In this document: piece by piece, positions 8,301-19,325 of the stretch | Layout: each line of letters opens with the position of its first letter | Position numbering within the stretch: position 1 is the first letter of the stretch | DNA from: Kipferlia bialata | Taxonomy: Eukaryota > Fornicata | Direction: 5' to 3' | DNA length: 20,669 nt | NCBI GenBank assembly: GCA_003568945.1 | Contig: BDIP01000364.1 | Location: 1-20,669 of the forward strand | Position numbers and translations under genes: made by a program | Notes under the pieces: generated by a model | What the model was told of the DNA's origin: nothing | Seen by the model: only the letters and a program-made list of their open reading frames with translations | Databases searched by the model: none

Positions 8301-11300
8301 GTCCTAACATCAAGGTAGTTGTCGGCAGGGACGCTGTTGGTACTGAGCTGCTGGTCCCCTCTGAGACACTCTCACACACTGGAACTACCATGGTGTCAGG
8401 CACCATGGATGCTGCATACACATACTCTAGACCTGAGCACACCAGTGGCCCTCAGGAGACCAAGTTCATTGGAATGGGGACATCCAGTACCACGGACACA
8501 GGTACCCAATATTGCATATACACTTGCGCATACTATATACATTAGGGCATTACCACTGTAGTTGTATCTGACATCAGGTGGAGATGTAATTGTGTCTGGT
8601 GGCAGTGCCACTTCTGGCTATGGAGATGTCATTCTGGGCACCTCCAAGACTGACTCACCCAACCCTGCATACACTAGGGCTCTAGGGGATGCCTGGGTGG
8701 AGGGTAGCAATCTCTACCTCGGTCCCAGTGTCGATCTGGCCGACTGTCCCACCCACGAGGCATTCACTATCACCCGTCCCTCCTCTACCTGTGCCACCCC
8801 TGAAGCCCTCAGGATAGTGGGGTCTCAGGGTGACACTGCAGCTGGGTCCGTTGTGGTGGCAGGAGGAGAGTCTCTGAGTGGCGATGGAGGAGACCTGACT
8901 CTGGTGGGTGGTGCAGGGGTCACAGCCGGTGGGTCCGTCATCATTGGTGACGCCGACACTGCTAGTGTGGCCATTGGACCTAGCTCCTGTGTCAAACTGG
9001 ACGTGGTGGACCTGGCTGACCCATCTCTCACCACATTCACTGTGGACCTCCAGCAGCCAGTCTCCATTCCAACAGGGGGACTCGACGTTTCTCCAAGGTG
9101 GGTTCAGTTCCCTTCACTAGAGTTTTTTGTCATTGATATCGGTTTCTAAGTGGGTATTGCTGTTCTCACCCTCAGTGTGGTTGTAGACACTGTGACTGCA
9201 CACGATGATGGCACCACCTCTACCCTCACTCTCGACTCAGGCACTGCCCCTTCCAGTGGTGTTGTCCTAGGTGCCACCAGTGACACTATCGATATAGGAC
9301 AGGCCAACGTGGTGGGAGGCACCCAGAAGACCACTACGGTGTACAGTGACTTTGGAGTGCTTGATGCCGACGGTCTTGACCTCATTCGCACCGGTGCCAA
9401 CTCCATTGCAATGACCAATGCGGATATGACACTGGCATCCCCTGGCAGTGTCTCTATATCCTCCACAGTCACCACACCCACCACTGGATCTTCCTCCATT
9501 ACCCTCAACGGAGATACCCTCTCTCTGTCTAGCACTGGTGGTGATGTGACGCTCTCCTCTGGCCACGTGGTGGCTGGTCTCACTGTGGGTGCCACCGCTG
9601 ACGTCAATACCCTAGCCACAAACACCGTCACAAGTAGCACAGACAGCAACATGAGCATGAACGCACGCTCTGGGCGCACCCTTGCCGTGGGAGGGTCCTC
9701 TGGATACGTTGACCTGGGCAGGACTGGTGTGGACACAGATGTACTCGGCAACCTGAAAGTGGCAGGTACCATGGATGTGACTGGGGATGTGACCTTTGGG
9801 GCCACCCTCGACGTCACAGGGGACATATACGTCACTGGAGACACGTGGATCAATGGCAACACCCTCACTCTCTCCAAGGCCCTTCCTGACACTGCCACCT
9901 GTGACGCCTCAGAGGCTGTATTCACTATCACACGCCCTGCCTCAGACTGCACTGCCCCCAAGGAGCTCATACTGCTGGGTGCCCCCGGTGTCACCCATGC
10001 CGGGTCAGTGGTCGTGCAGGGAGGCACTGCTAGTGGGAACATTGCTGGTGATGTGACTATCCTGGGTGGTGACGGGTACTCAACCGACGGCACTGTGTAT
10101 GTTGGATCCTCCCACACATCCGCAGTGGTTATTGGACCCACCGACTATGTCAAGATGGACATCACCACTGGCACTCTGTCCACATCCCTGCCCAACCCTA
10201 TTGAGGTTGGAAGTGGTGGTCTGCAGGTGGCGGGCTCCTTCGTGTCTGACTCCCTCTACTCCTACCCTGTTGCCGGTGTGTCAGGCGAGGCCACCCTCAC
10301 CCTAGATGCCGGTATTGCCAATACCAGGCTGGTCAAGCTCGGTAGGACATCGGACACAGTGGAGATCGGCAAGGCTGACATGGCGACCACCGTCTACAGC
10401 TACGCATCTCTCCTCGACTCCAGTGGCAACCCCCTCATTGCAACTACCGCCACAGGTGTAGAGATATCCAACTCTGACATCACTCTGGACTCCCCTGGGA
10501 CCGTTTCCCTTGCCTCCTCTGCCGCAGGTGGCGCATCCTCCATATCAATGTCAGGAGACACCCTGACACTCACCAGCGGGGGTAGTCATGTGGAGCTGTC
10601 CTCTGCGTATGTACCTGGGTCCCTGTCTGTCGCTGGCACCGCCTCCCTGACACGTATTGAGACTCCAGTCATATCTAGCTCTGCATCTGACGTGTTTGTC
10701 AATGCCCCTTCTGCACACACTGTGAAGCTAGCCAATCTGACCGGTGACCTGCACCTTGGCCGTACCTCTCAGACGACTGTCGTCTCTGGAGGCCTCTCTG
10801 TGGCCGAGGCCACCCAGCTGCTGTCCACCCTCACTGTAGCTGGGACCGTGTCTGCTACCGGTACAGTCCATGCCAACAGCCTGGACGCACTCACCTCTGG
10901 CCCCCTCACCCTGGGCAGTGACGCTCTTTCTACCTCAGTCGTCGTTGACAACACCCTCACCGTGACTGGCTCTGTGAACACCGCCACTGTCCAGAACAGT
11001 GGTGGCGCCCTCACTCTCAGTGGCTCTGAGGTGGCTATAGATGGCCCTCTCAAGGTGTCCCACAACGCTGCTGACGTCACCTTGGCCTACCTGACTGGCA
11101 CCAGTGCCTGGGAGCTAGACACCCAGGGAGGGGGTGTCAAGGTCTCTGCCTCTGCTGCCCTCATCGACCTCGATGCTGACACTGATACAGTTGAGGTGGC
11201 CTCTCCCATTGGCACTCTTCTGTCCCTCACTGCAGCTGAGTTGGCAGTGGACGTCACAGCCGTTGACTTCACAACTAGTGCCGTCAAGGGAGGAGATTTC

Positions 11301-14300
11301 TCTGTCCTTTCCCTCGCAGCCAATGGCGTATCATCAATTGCAGTCAACTCTGATGTGTCTGTGCTGGACGGGTTTTCCCTTGGCAGCGCCGGTGCTCTGA
11401 ACCTCAATGGCGCCTCAGGTGTTGACCTCCAGATCGGTGGGGTTGACAAGGTGCAGCTGACTTCAACCAGCCTCAGTGTAACACCTGCCACCTCCTTTGC
11501 CGACACTGTCACGATGGAGACTGGCAAGGCTCTGACCCTTGACACCATCTCTGGTATAGGCGGGGGTGCTCTTGGAGTCACGTCCACTGCCACCTCTCTC
11601 TCTGGCACTCTAGACGTCACGGGCTCAGTCACAGTCAGTGGCACCCACCTGTCTGTGGCCCAGGTCCAGGCACCCTCTGCGTCTGACCCCCTCGCTCTGC
11701 AGGGCCTGACTGTACACGCTGACACTGACACATTCAAGACTGGCGCACTGTCTTCACTCACTGTCACACACACAGCCACCTCCGTAGGTGCCTCAGCCAC
11801 CAAGGACCTAACTGTACACAGTGACGAGTCCTTGACCCTTGACGCTGCCACTGACATTGACATCGGAGTGGCTGGTGGCCAGGCTGTGTCCTTGCAGGTG
11901 GCCAGTGCTGACGTGCTCTCTGTAGATGCAACTAGTGTTGTAGCATACGAGAACCTCACAGTGGCCTCTGGCAAGACCCTGTATGCCAACACTGTCACTA
12001 GGACAGACGGGACCATCCTCACCCTGGACACACCCGTCTCTATAACAGGTGCCCTCACCCTCGGAGATCAGGATGTTACAGTGGCCCAGGGAGTAGAGCT
12101 ACGCGTTGGCGTCAAGAACGCAGGTGGAAACGGAGGTTACCTCGGTGTCGGATACTCTGTTGGTGACGTGCTCACCCTGAGCTCTGCCAGTGCCTCATCC
12201 TACACTGCCCCCAGCCTAGAGGTTGCCTCAGATGTCACTGTCACAGGAAGTGTGGCCCTGACCACCATCGAGCCATCCTCCGGCACTACAGTTACCATCA
12301 GTGGTGCCACCGCCTCTGCTGCCACCTTTTCTGACTCTCTTGTTAACATCCACAAGGCCTCTCAGTTCGACAGCAGTGTGGACATTGTCGGGAGCCTCAA
12401 GGTCGACACAATTGATGTCAACTCTGGGTCCCTTCTCACCCTCGACACGGACACAAGTGTGGCGGGCTCTCTGGCCGTGACCTCTGGTATCACTGTACCC
12501 TCAGTCACATCTCTGGCCGGTGGGGACCTGACCCTCAGCGCCGTCCAGCAGTTGACACTCGACTTCGGGTCTGGTCATGCCCTGAGACTGAGCTCCGGTG
12601 CCAAGGTCGTTGACGTTGAGTACAACACTGGCCTATCCAAGTGGGACCTCGCCATCAACTCCGAAGCCATCGATCTCATAGCCGTGACTGATGTGACCAT
12701 CAACCACTCAGCTGTCACTGACACCTTCTCTGTTGTGAGTGGGGGTGTAACCCGTCTGGGTCTCACAGAGGCCAGTATGGACATCAACGTCACAGATGCC
12801 AACTTCAATGGTAGCATAGTGCATGTGGAAGACCTGAGAACTGACCAGATTAGCGCTGATGACAATGCTGTGATTGCACTTCACAACAGTCTGGACGTCA
12901 CAGATGGGTTCAAGATTGAGTCTGACGGCTCTCTCTTCCTAGCTGTCACCGACACAGCCACTTCCGCTGGTACTCTCTCCAACAAGCTGTCCTTCGACAA
13001 TGGCTTTGTTGCTGTCACAGGAGCCGCGGCCCTGACCATCGACTATACCTCAGTCACCATTCCCAACACTGTGTCACTTGGCAGCAGCCTCACTGTTGCA
13101 GGTGCTCTCAACGCCTCTGGTGTTACAGATGCTGCTACCTTGACCCTTACTGGAGGCTCCTCTGCTCTCACAGTTGATACCACCACGGGTGTCAATATCA
13201 ACGCAGCCACGTCATTCGATGAGACCGTGACCCTCACCACCAACAAGGCCTTGGTCCTAGACACTGTGACAGCGTTGTCGGCTGACATTGACCTCACTGC
13301 CACCAGTTTCAATGTGATTGGAGCTGCCGATGTGTCGTCTACCCTCTCTGTGACTGGTGCCACAGAACTCAAGGACACGGTGGCCCTGAAGGGAGATGTC
13401 ACCATTGACCCCGCCAAGGTACTCGACGTCAGGGGCATCAACACGAACGGAAACGGCCTGACCGTCACCGCCAGTTCTATGGGTGTCGTGTCCCCTGCTG
13501 TTACGCTGGGATCTGGGTCCACCCTCGATGTCACTACTGATGGTTCCTCTGTCGTCCTCGAGGGCACCCACGAGCTCACTATGAAGAGTGCCGACCATGT
13601 CTATCTTGACACTGTCACCGGTAAGCACGTTGGCATCAAGGTGGCTGACACCCAAGTAGTGAAGGTGGAGGGTGCACAGGTATCCGTGTACCAGGATACT
13701 GTATTCAGCAGTGGCGTGACTGTCGGTGGGGCTACTACCATGACTGGTGCTCTCACTGTAGACACTGTCACCTCCAGTGGTGCCAGTGTAGCAATAGGGC
13801 CCTCAGTTGCAGTGACTAGTGGCCTCGCTGCTGCCACTGTCACTGCCTCGGGTGCAGTCACCGGAGCATCAGTGAGCGCGGCTTCACTCAGTGTCGATGA
13901 CATCTATGAGAAGACTGGGAGTGGGGGAATCACAATCCACAACGACATCGCGTTGTCCGATGCTGCATTCGCTGTCACTGCTGCAGGGAGCATGACCTTC
14001 ACCGTGACCGATGGTGTCCCAGCTGTGTTCTCAGTTGAGTCTGCTGCTGGTGTCCTGACCCTTGACAGTGCGTCCTCTCTCAACCTAGACGTGGCCGGAA
14101 TCACCGTCCCTACCACCCTCACTGTCGATGATTCCAACGTGCTCATGGCCAAGACAATTGGACATGGGACAGAGCTGGAGCTCAAGGCGAACAGCGCCTC
14201 CGTGGCCACCCTCACAGACAGTATGGTCACTGTCAAGAAGCCAACCACCTTCAACGATGATGTCAGCATTGACACCACCAAGGCCCTGGTCCTGGACACT

Positions 14301-17300
14301 CTGACCGCCATTGGATCAGGCACACTCACAGTGACAGCATCCACACTTGCACTAACTGGGGGGGCCACTGTATCCACTACCCTAGGGGTTACAGGTCTGA
14401 CTAGCCTCACAGACGCCACCCTCTCAGGCACCCTGATAGCTCCCACTACCAATGTGGGCACAGCACTCAATGTCCACCAGATTGGAGAGTACACTGGTGG
14501 CAGTGGCATCACTGTGGCGAATGACTTAAACGTCAATTCCGACATTGTTATCAATCCCACCAACCACCTTCAGACCAACACCGTTCAGAGCACTGGCTCC
14601 CTCACCCTGACCGGCAACTCAGTCTTGCTCAACACCGATGCTGTGACCTTGGGATCCACATCCGACATTGACATCGCCTTCACTGCCACTGAGGCAGTAG
14701 TCACTGCTAATGAGGACCTCATTATGAAGACTCTCAGCAACACCGACTTCATTGATCTGCAGATCGCTGGATCATCCCGAGTCAAGGTGGAGGATGCGGT
14801 AGTGACCCTAGGGGGTGCAGGTGCTAGTGTCACTGGGATCCTAGATGTCGGTGGCACTCTCGATGTGACCGGTCTCACCACGCTTGTTGACGTCGACGCC
14901 TCTGGAGACCTGACAGCTGACAACGCCGACATAGCCTCCACCCTCAAGACGGACTCCATCGACCTGCACTCCGGCAGTCTCCTCACCATCACCCCTGCCA
15001 CCCACATCACAGGGGCAGTCGACCTCGATGCCACTCTGCTTGTGGACGGGAACCTGACGGTCGGCACGGGAAGCTTCATCAACACCGAGACACTTCAGTC
15101 GGGTAACACTGGCACAGGGAGTCTGAGTGTCAAGGGAGCTGCCATTGATCTCGAGTCAGACGACATCACCCTCGGTGTGACGTCTACCCTCGGCATGATA
15201 TATGGTGCCAGTATCACTGCCACTGCCTCTGACCCTCTGTCAATCAAGGGTCTAGAGAACGTGGTGATCGAGGCTGCCAGCACAAAGACTGTCGATCTCC
15301 AGATCAACAATGCCTCAGTCCTGCAGGTTGCTGGTGCCTCCGTCACCATCAGTCAGCCCACCACCCTCACCGCCATTACTGCTAGTGGTGCGGCCATATT
15401 CAATGGTGCAGCTACCTTTAACGCTGGCGTGACCCTCCCTACTGGTACCACTGCAGTTGACATTGACGTATCTGGTGGCACTGGGGTGAAGACCGACAAG
15501 CTGACAGAGCACACTGCTACCAATGGTATAACCGTTACAAGTGACCTTTTGGTTGTGTCATCCAAGTACGTTGACACCGCTGCCGTCAAGAGCAACGGCG
15601 GTGCCTCGGCCCTCTCTCTGACAGGGTCTACAGTTACTGTGACTGCCACCGATGTGGACCTATCCACAGACGATGTCACTTTAGGGTTAGCATCCACACT
15701 CCAACTCGACTTCAATGGCGCTGCCACCACTGCCACGGCCTCTGCCGGTCTAGTTGTCAATCTCAGTGACGACACAGACGTCATTGCATTCCAGATTGAT
15801 ACTGATCCAAAGGTCACCATTGGAGACGCCCTGGTGACTATTGCAGCCGCTTCCACCTCAGTCTCTGCTCTTACAGTGGGATCCACCCTTGGTGTCTCCG
15901 GCACTGCCTCCCTGGCTGACGTCTCTGTGAGTGGCACGCTCTCTGCCGCCACTGTAGACTTCACCACAATCAAGGCCGACGACATATACGAGTCCACTAA
16001 TGCAAATGGGATCCATGTCCACGACAACTTGGAGACCACCGCTGACATCACCCTCACTGGCAGTACCCTCCACACTGCTACCATCGCATCCTCTGCCGCC
16101 CTCACCCTCAACCCACTCACTGCCTCATACGTCGAGATGACTACTGATACCGTCAAGATGGGAGTGACCTCCACACTTAACACCATCTTCACCTCCACTC
16201 ATGCAACCTCGACTGCCTCTAAGTCTCTTGTGTCCACAACTTCATTGAACACCGAGAGTATCGACTTCCAGATTGCAACAGCGTCTCGTCTCAAGGTTCA
16301 GGATGCTGGGACAACTGTGACTGGGACTCTGGGAGTCAGTGGCGCCGCCACCCTAGACTCGGCAGTCATCACCAACACCCTGGATGTCGACAGTGTCGAT
16401 GTTACCACAGATCTTAAGACCGACGCCATCAACCTCCACTCCGGAACCCAGCTCACCATCACTGCAGCCACCCTGAGTGTGGTCGGTGCCCTAGACGTGA
16501 GTAGTAACATTGAGCTGCCCTCTGGCTATGTGGAGACTGCCAATATACAGGGTCTCAGTGGAACTGGTGCAATCACCCTCACTGGTAGCTCTTTGACCCT
16601 TACTACCAACCAAGTGACCACTGGAGTGCTGTCCACTCTGTCCATTAGCCACGATGCCTCTAACGTGATTGCCAACGCTAGTAAGCAGCTGAAACTCACG
16701 AGTGATGAGCATGTGATGGTCTCTGCTGCCACTGGGAGTAAGGTCATCCTCCAGAACAACGGCAATGCTAAGATCGAGGTGGAGGACACAATCACCACCA
16801 TCCATGAGAATGCCGACCTGAAGTCCGATCTGAATGTCGATGGACACACGGATGTGACAACTCTGATTGCCTCTGCAGGCATCTCTGCCACCACCATTTC
16901 CATGAGCGGTGCCCTCTCCGTCGATACTATCCAGGAGGGTACAGGTGGTGTCGGTATCGGTGTGGTTGATGATGTCACTATCCAGGCTGGAAAGACTCTC
17001 AATGTTAGCTTGATGGACTGCGGCTCCAGTGCCATGTCGGTTAACTCGGGGTCCTTGATCCTGTCCGAAGACGGCGTCGCCTCCACCCTCACCTTTGACT
17101 ACACAGGCTCAGAGACATCCGTCACCTCCTCCTCCAACCTGACCCTGGATGCAGGTGGCACCTCGATGTCGCTCGAGGTCGGTGGTTCCCCAGAGGCTGT
17201 GATTACCTCTGGCCAGGTGGAGATCTCTAACGCTCTCAAGGTCGCGGCCATCTCGAACGACAGTGGCATAGTGATCACAACTGGGTCTAGTGCTGGACTC

Positions 17301-18926
17301 AACTTCTCGATTGGTACTAACCAGTGGCTGAGCCTGACTTCAAGCAGTCTCACCTGGACTTTGGGGTACTCGAGTGGTGATTCCACCTGGAAGATGCAGT
17401 TTGACCATCAGAAGATGGCTATTCAGGAGGTTCTCAACGCCACCATTGACCTTGACAACGACACCAACATCTTCACCGTGAGCACCAACGGTGCCTCCAG
17501 GCTAGCCGTGACCAAGGCATATGCCGAGTTCAACACTGACGCTGTCACCTTCAACACATCGTCTGGTGTCACGATGAGCGATCTGACGTTGGCCTCCCTC
17601 ACGGCTGCCTCCACGGACATCACGCTCAACGATGACCTGGTTGTATCTGATGGATTCACAATCAATGGCGGAGGACTCGTAAACTTCGCTCTGGATGACA
17701 CGGGTTCCGGTAATACCCAGACCGTGACGTTCAAGTCTACCAGTGACACCATATTCCTGAAGTCGACTAGACCCATCAGCCTTGATACCACGGACGTGTT
17801 GGTGACTGGTAATCTCGCCGTCAACTCTGGAGTGCTCTATGCTGCCACAATCACTGGGGCTGCCGCAGGTCCCCTGACGATTGGTGCCACGACAACGTCC
17901 CTCACTTCTGGCACCATAGAGTTGGGAGAGGATGCAGCTAGGCTGCTGACCTTGACCACCTCCTCGACAGTGGCTCTGGCCTCGAGTGACGATCTCACCC
18001 TTAGTGCTACCGGAGCAATCGTAATCAATGCTGATTCCGGAAATGATGTGAGTCTTACTGTTGGGGGATCAACAGTTGCCTCCTTTGCGACTGGTTCCAT
18101 CGGGATCACTGGTGCCCTCTCCGTAAGTGCTACCATCACCGCCAGTGGTATAATTAAGGGTGGATCCCTGAAGAGTGATAGCATCGTCGAGGACACGACC
18201 GCTGGTATTACCATGACGGGAACTCAGCTGTCTCTTGACTCGGATTCGGTGTACCTTGGAACGGCCTCTACGTCTAAGTTGTGGGTTGACAGTTCCAGTT
18301 CCACTGCACTCTCGGTGGTTTCCAACGCCTCCTCAACCCTGACCATCTCCTCTCTAGGGTCTCTGATTCTGGGTATTGGTGGCGCCCCCACCGCTATCGT
18401 GACTGTCGATTCTGACGGAGTGGATATTGCCGGAGATATGTCTGCGACAGGTACCCTCAGCGCAGCATCCCTCACTACCCTATCAACAGGGAGCACTAAG
18501 GCAGTATCTATGAAGCGTGTAGAGTTTGGCATGTACTATACTGGGGCTACCGCCACTTCTACTGTTCGCCTGAGTTATGACGACGCCGGAACAGCAAGAC
18601 ATCTAATGCATGTTACTACTAACAAGGTGGCGATGATGGGATCCTACACATGCTTCCCCGGAGGCGGTGGTGCCTTCACTGCCACACCTGTGCATGGTTT
18701 AGTGGATGACCCTGATTTGTCACTTGGCGCGAGTGCATTCTTCCTCAATCCGGTAACAGGGTATTCGGAGCTGCAAGTCACCGTCGCTAATCTTGATGGG
18801 GGGTGTGCCGGAACTGGCGAGGGCTACCTATACGTGACAGCTTCAATATGCGTCTTCGACACTGCTACGGCCGCCGGAGTTGTGACTGGTGTTGATACCT
18901 ACGAGCTTCTGGTGAGCTCTGCTTGA
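5324..18926 (+). CDS. Giant type II membrane protein with beta-repeat stalk, 4195 residues
   Basis: Exons: 5324-5383, 5461-5518, 5642-5782, 5834-5935, 6005-6098, 6163-6239, 6345-6446, 6500-6585, 6646-6759, 6831-7006, 7059-7981, 8051-8247, 8315-8501, 8578-9097, 9176-18926 (TGA). They total 12,588 nt with every phase consistent. ATG 5324 is the first in frame after an in-frame TAG. Residues 1-24 are a short tail ending in Arg-Arg. Residues 25-49 are hydrophobic (TLLAALLSAFLMFGI, then AWGVWLIFYF), which fits a signal anchor with the C-terminus outside. Residues about 150-1300 carry Gly-rich GGxVxVxGG repeats and a duplicated two-cysteine module. Residues about 1300-4050 are Ser/Thr/Val/Asp-rich beta repeats of the form TLxVxGxxxLxGxLxV, with few cysteines. 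Residues about 4050-4195 are a non-repetitive domain with three cysteines. I infer an extracellular fibre tipped by a globular head, perhaps for adhesion or coat formation. The repeat style recalls phage tail fibres and bacterial adhesins. Introns are 51-123 nt. Exon 15 alone encodes 3250 residues. Confidence 0.8.
5384..9175 (+). other. Intron set with branch-like CTNAC next to the 3' splice site
   Basis: Thirteen of the 14 introns of the giant gene end with CTNAC followed within about 2-6 nt by AG: for example CTAACTGCAG (6830), CTAACCCCCAG (7058), CTGACCTCAG (6344), CTCACCCCAG (6004), CTTACCCTTAG (8050), CTGACATCAG (8577). The intron ending at 8314 uses CTAACATCAAG, with AAG as the acceptor triplet. 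The first (5384-5460) is the exception. Donors are loose (GTACGT, GTATGG, GTGGGT, GTCAGT), so the strong conserved signal is at the 3' end. Confidence 0.75.
8738..10230 (+). repeat. Duplicated ~110-residue two-cysteine module in the giant protein
   Basis: Residues about 826-945 (nt 8738-9097) and about 1187-1297 (nt 9899-10230) share the order: Cys, acidic residue, FTITRPxSxC, xxPxxL, a GSVVVxGG repeat, GGD/LTxxGG, then xVxIGPxxxVK and a proline-containing end. The two cysteines that flank FTITRP are conserved, which suggests a disulfide in an extracellular setting. The first copy ends at an exon boundary; the second lies wholly in exon 15. Confidence 0.75.
13506..16810 (+). repeat. Supermodules of about 155-175 residues in the stalk
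   Basis: A block that starts (T/V/M)xLGxxSTL, passes through xATASxxLx and xxxDLQIxxxxxVKVxDAxVTI, and ends at an acceptor of the next TLxVxG unit recurs at about 13506, 14650, 15171, 15682, 16158 and 16621. The last five are spaced 460-520 nt apart. Between blocks lies a second recurring motif of the type xDxIxExTxxxGIxVxxDLxV (about 13893, 14472, 15491, 15975, 16919, weaker at 18175). The repeats are diverged at the DNA level, so the expansion is not recent. Confidence 0.7.
18490..18923 (+). other. Non-repetitive C-terminal domain of the giant protein
   Basis: The last ~145 residues break the repeat pattern: aromatic and charged residues reappear (MKRVEFGMYYTG, RLSYDDAGTARHLMHV), with three cysteines (SYTCFPGGGG, DGGCAG, TASICVF) and an ending VDTYELLVSSA. 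No transmembrane segment or anchor signal follows, so this end should be the free distal tip. I do not recognise the fold; a beta sandwich is a guess from the alternating pattern. Confidence 0.6.
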
Positions 18927-19325
18927 TAGGGGTACCTTTCTTCTGAGTGTATCACTCTTCAGTTTGATATGTTGATCCCTCAGAATGAAGGTGAAGAGAG
19001 GCAGTTAGCCTCTTATGTAACAATATATTTATAGTGATTGCCACTTGTGTTGGAGCAGTATTGTGAATCTCTTCAGAATGAGCTTGATGTTTAGCACCTG
19101 CTGGATACCGTATGTCCGACATATATATAAATGAATTCAATACTATAATGATATCATACCAGTTCTCAAGGCCCTATTGCAACAGAAGCATCTATTACAA
19201 TACAGTATCAAACACCAATGGAAACAACACACACGAATCAACAACAAACAAACACTGGCAAATAATAATCGACCTATCATTCTGGTCGTATGACACTACA
19301 CTCTGGGCTAAGAGAGAGATACTAC
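18927..19325. other. Convergent intergenic spacer
   Basis: These 399 nt lie between the TGA of the giant gene and the TGA of the minus-strand gene. I see no exon, RNA gene or repeat. The sequence turns AT-rich from about 19110, and must contain the 3' ends of both transcripts. No polyadenylation signal can be picked with confidence. Confidence 0.6.

Noticed and set aside
9150-9175. Start of the 3258-codon open frame at 9150
   Set aside because: The frame opens inside an intron (9098-9175) that ends in CTCACCCTCAG. The coding exon begins at 9176 and joins upstream exons in phase, so 9150 is not the translation start.
9146-18532. Many antisense open frames of 100-330 codons opposite the giant exon
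   Set aside because: They mirror the Val/Thr/Ser/Asp codon bias of the sense repeats and have no splice signals or plausible protein features of their own.
5324-18926. Integrated virus as the source of the fibre-like gene
   Set aside because: The neighbours look like ordinary intron-bearing host genes, no capsid, polymerase or integrase gene is visible, and the gene itself has 14 host-type introns. Only the repeat style recalls virion fibres.
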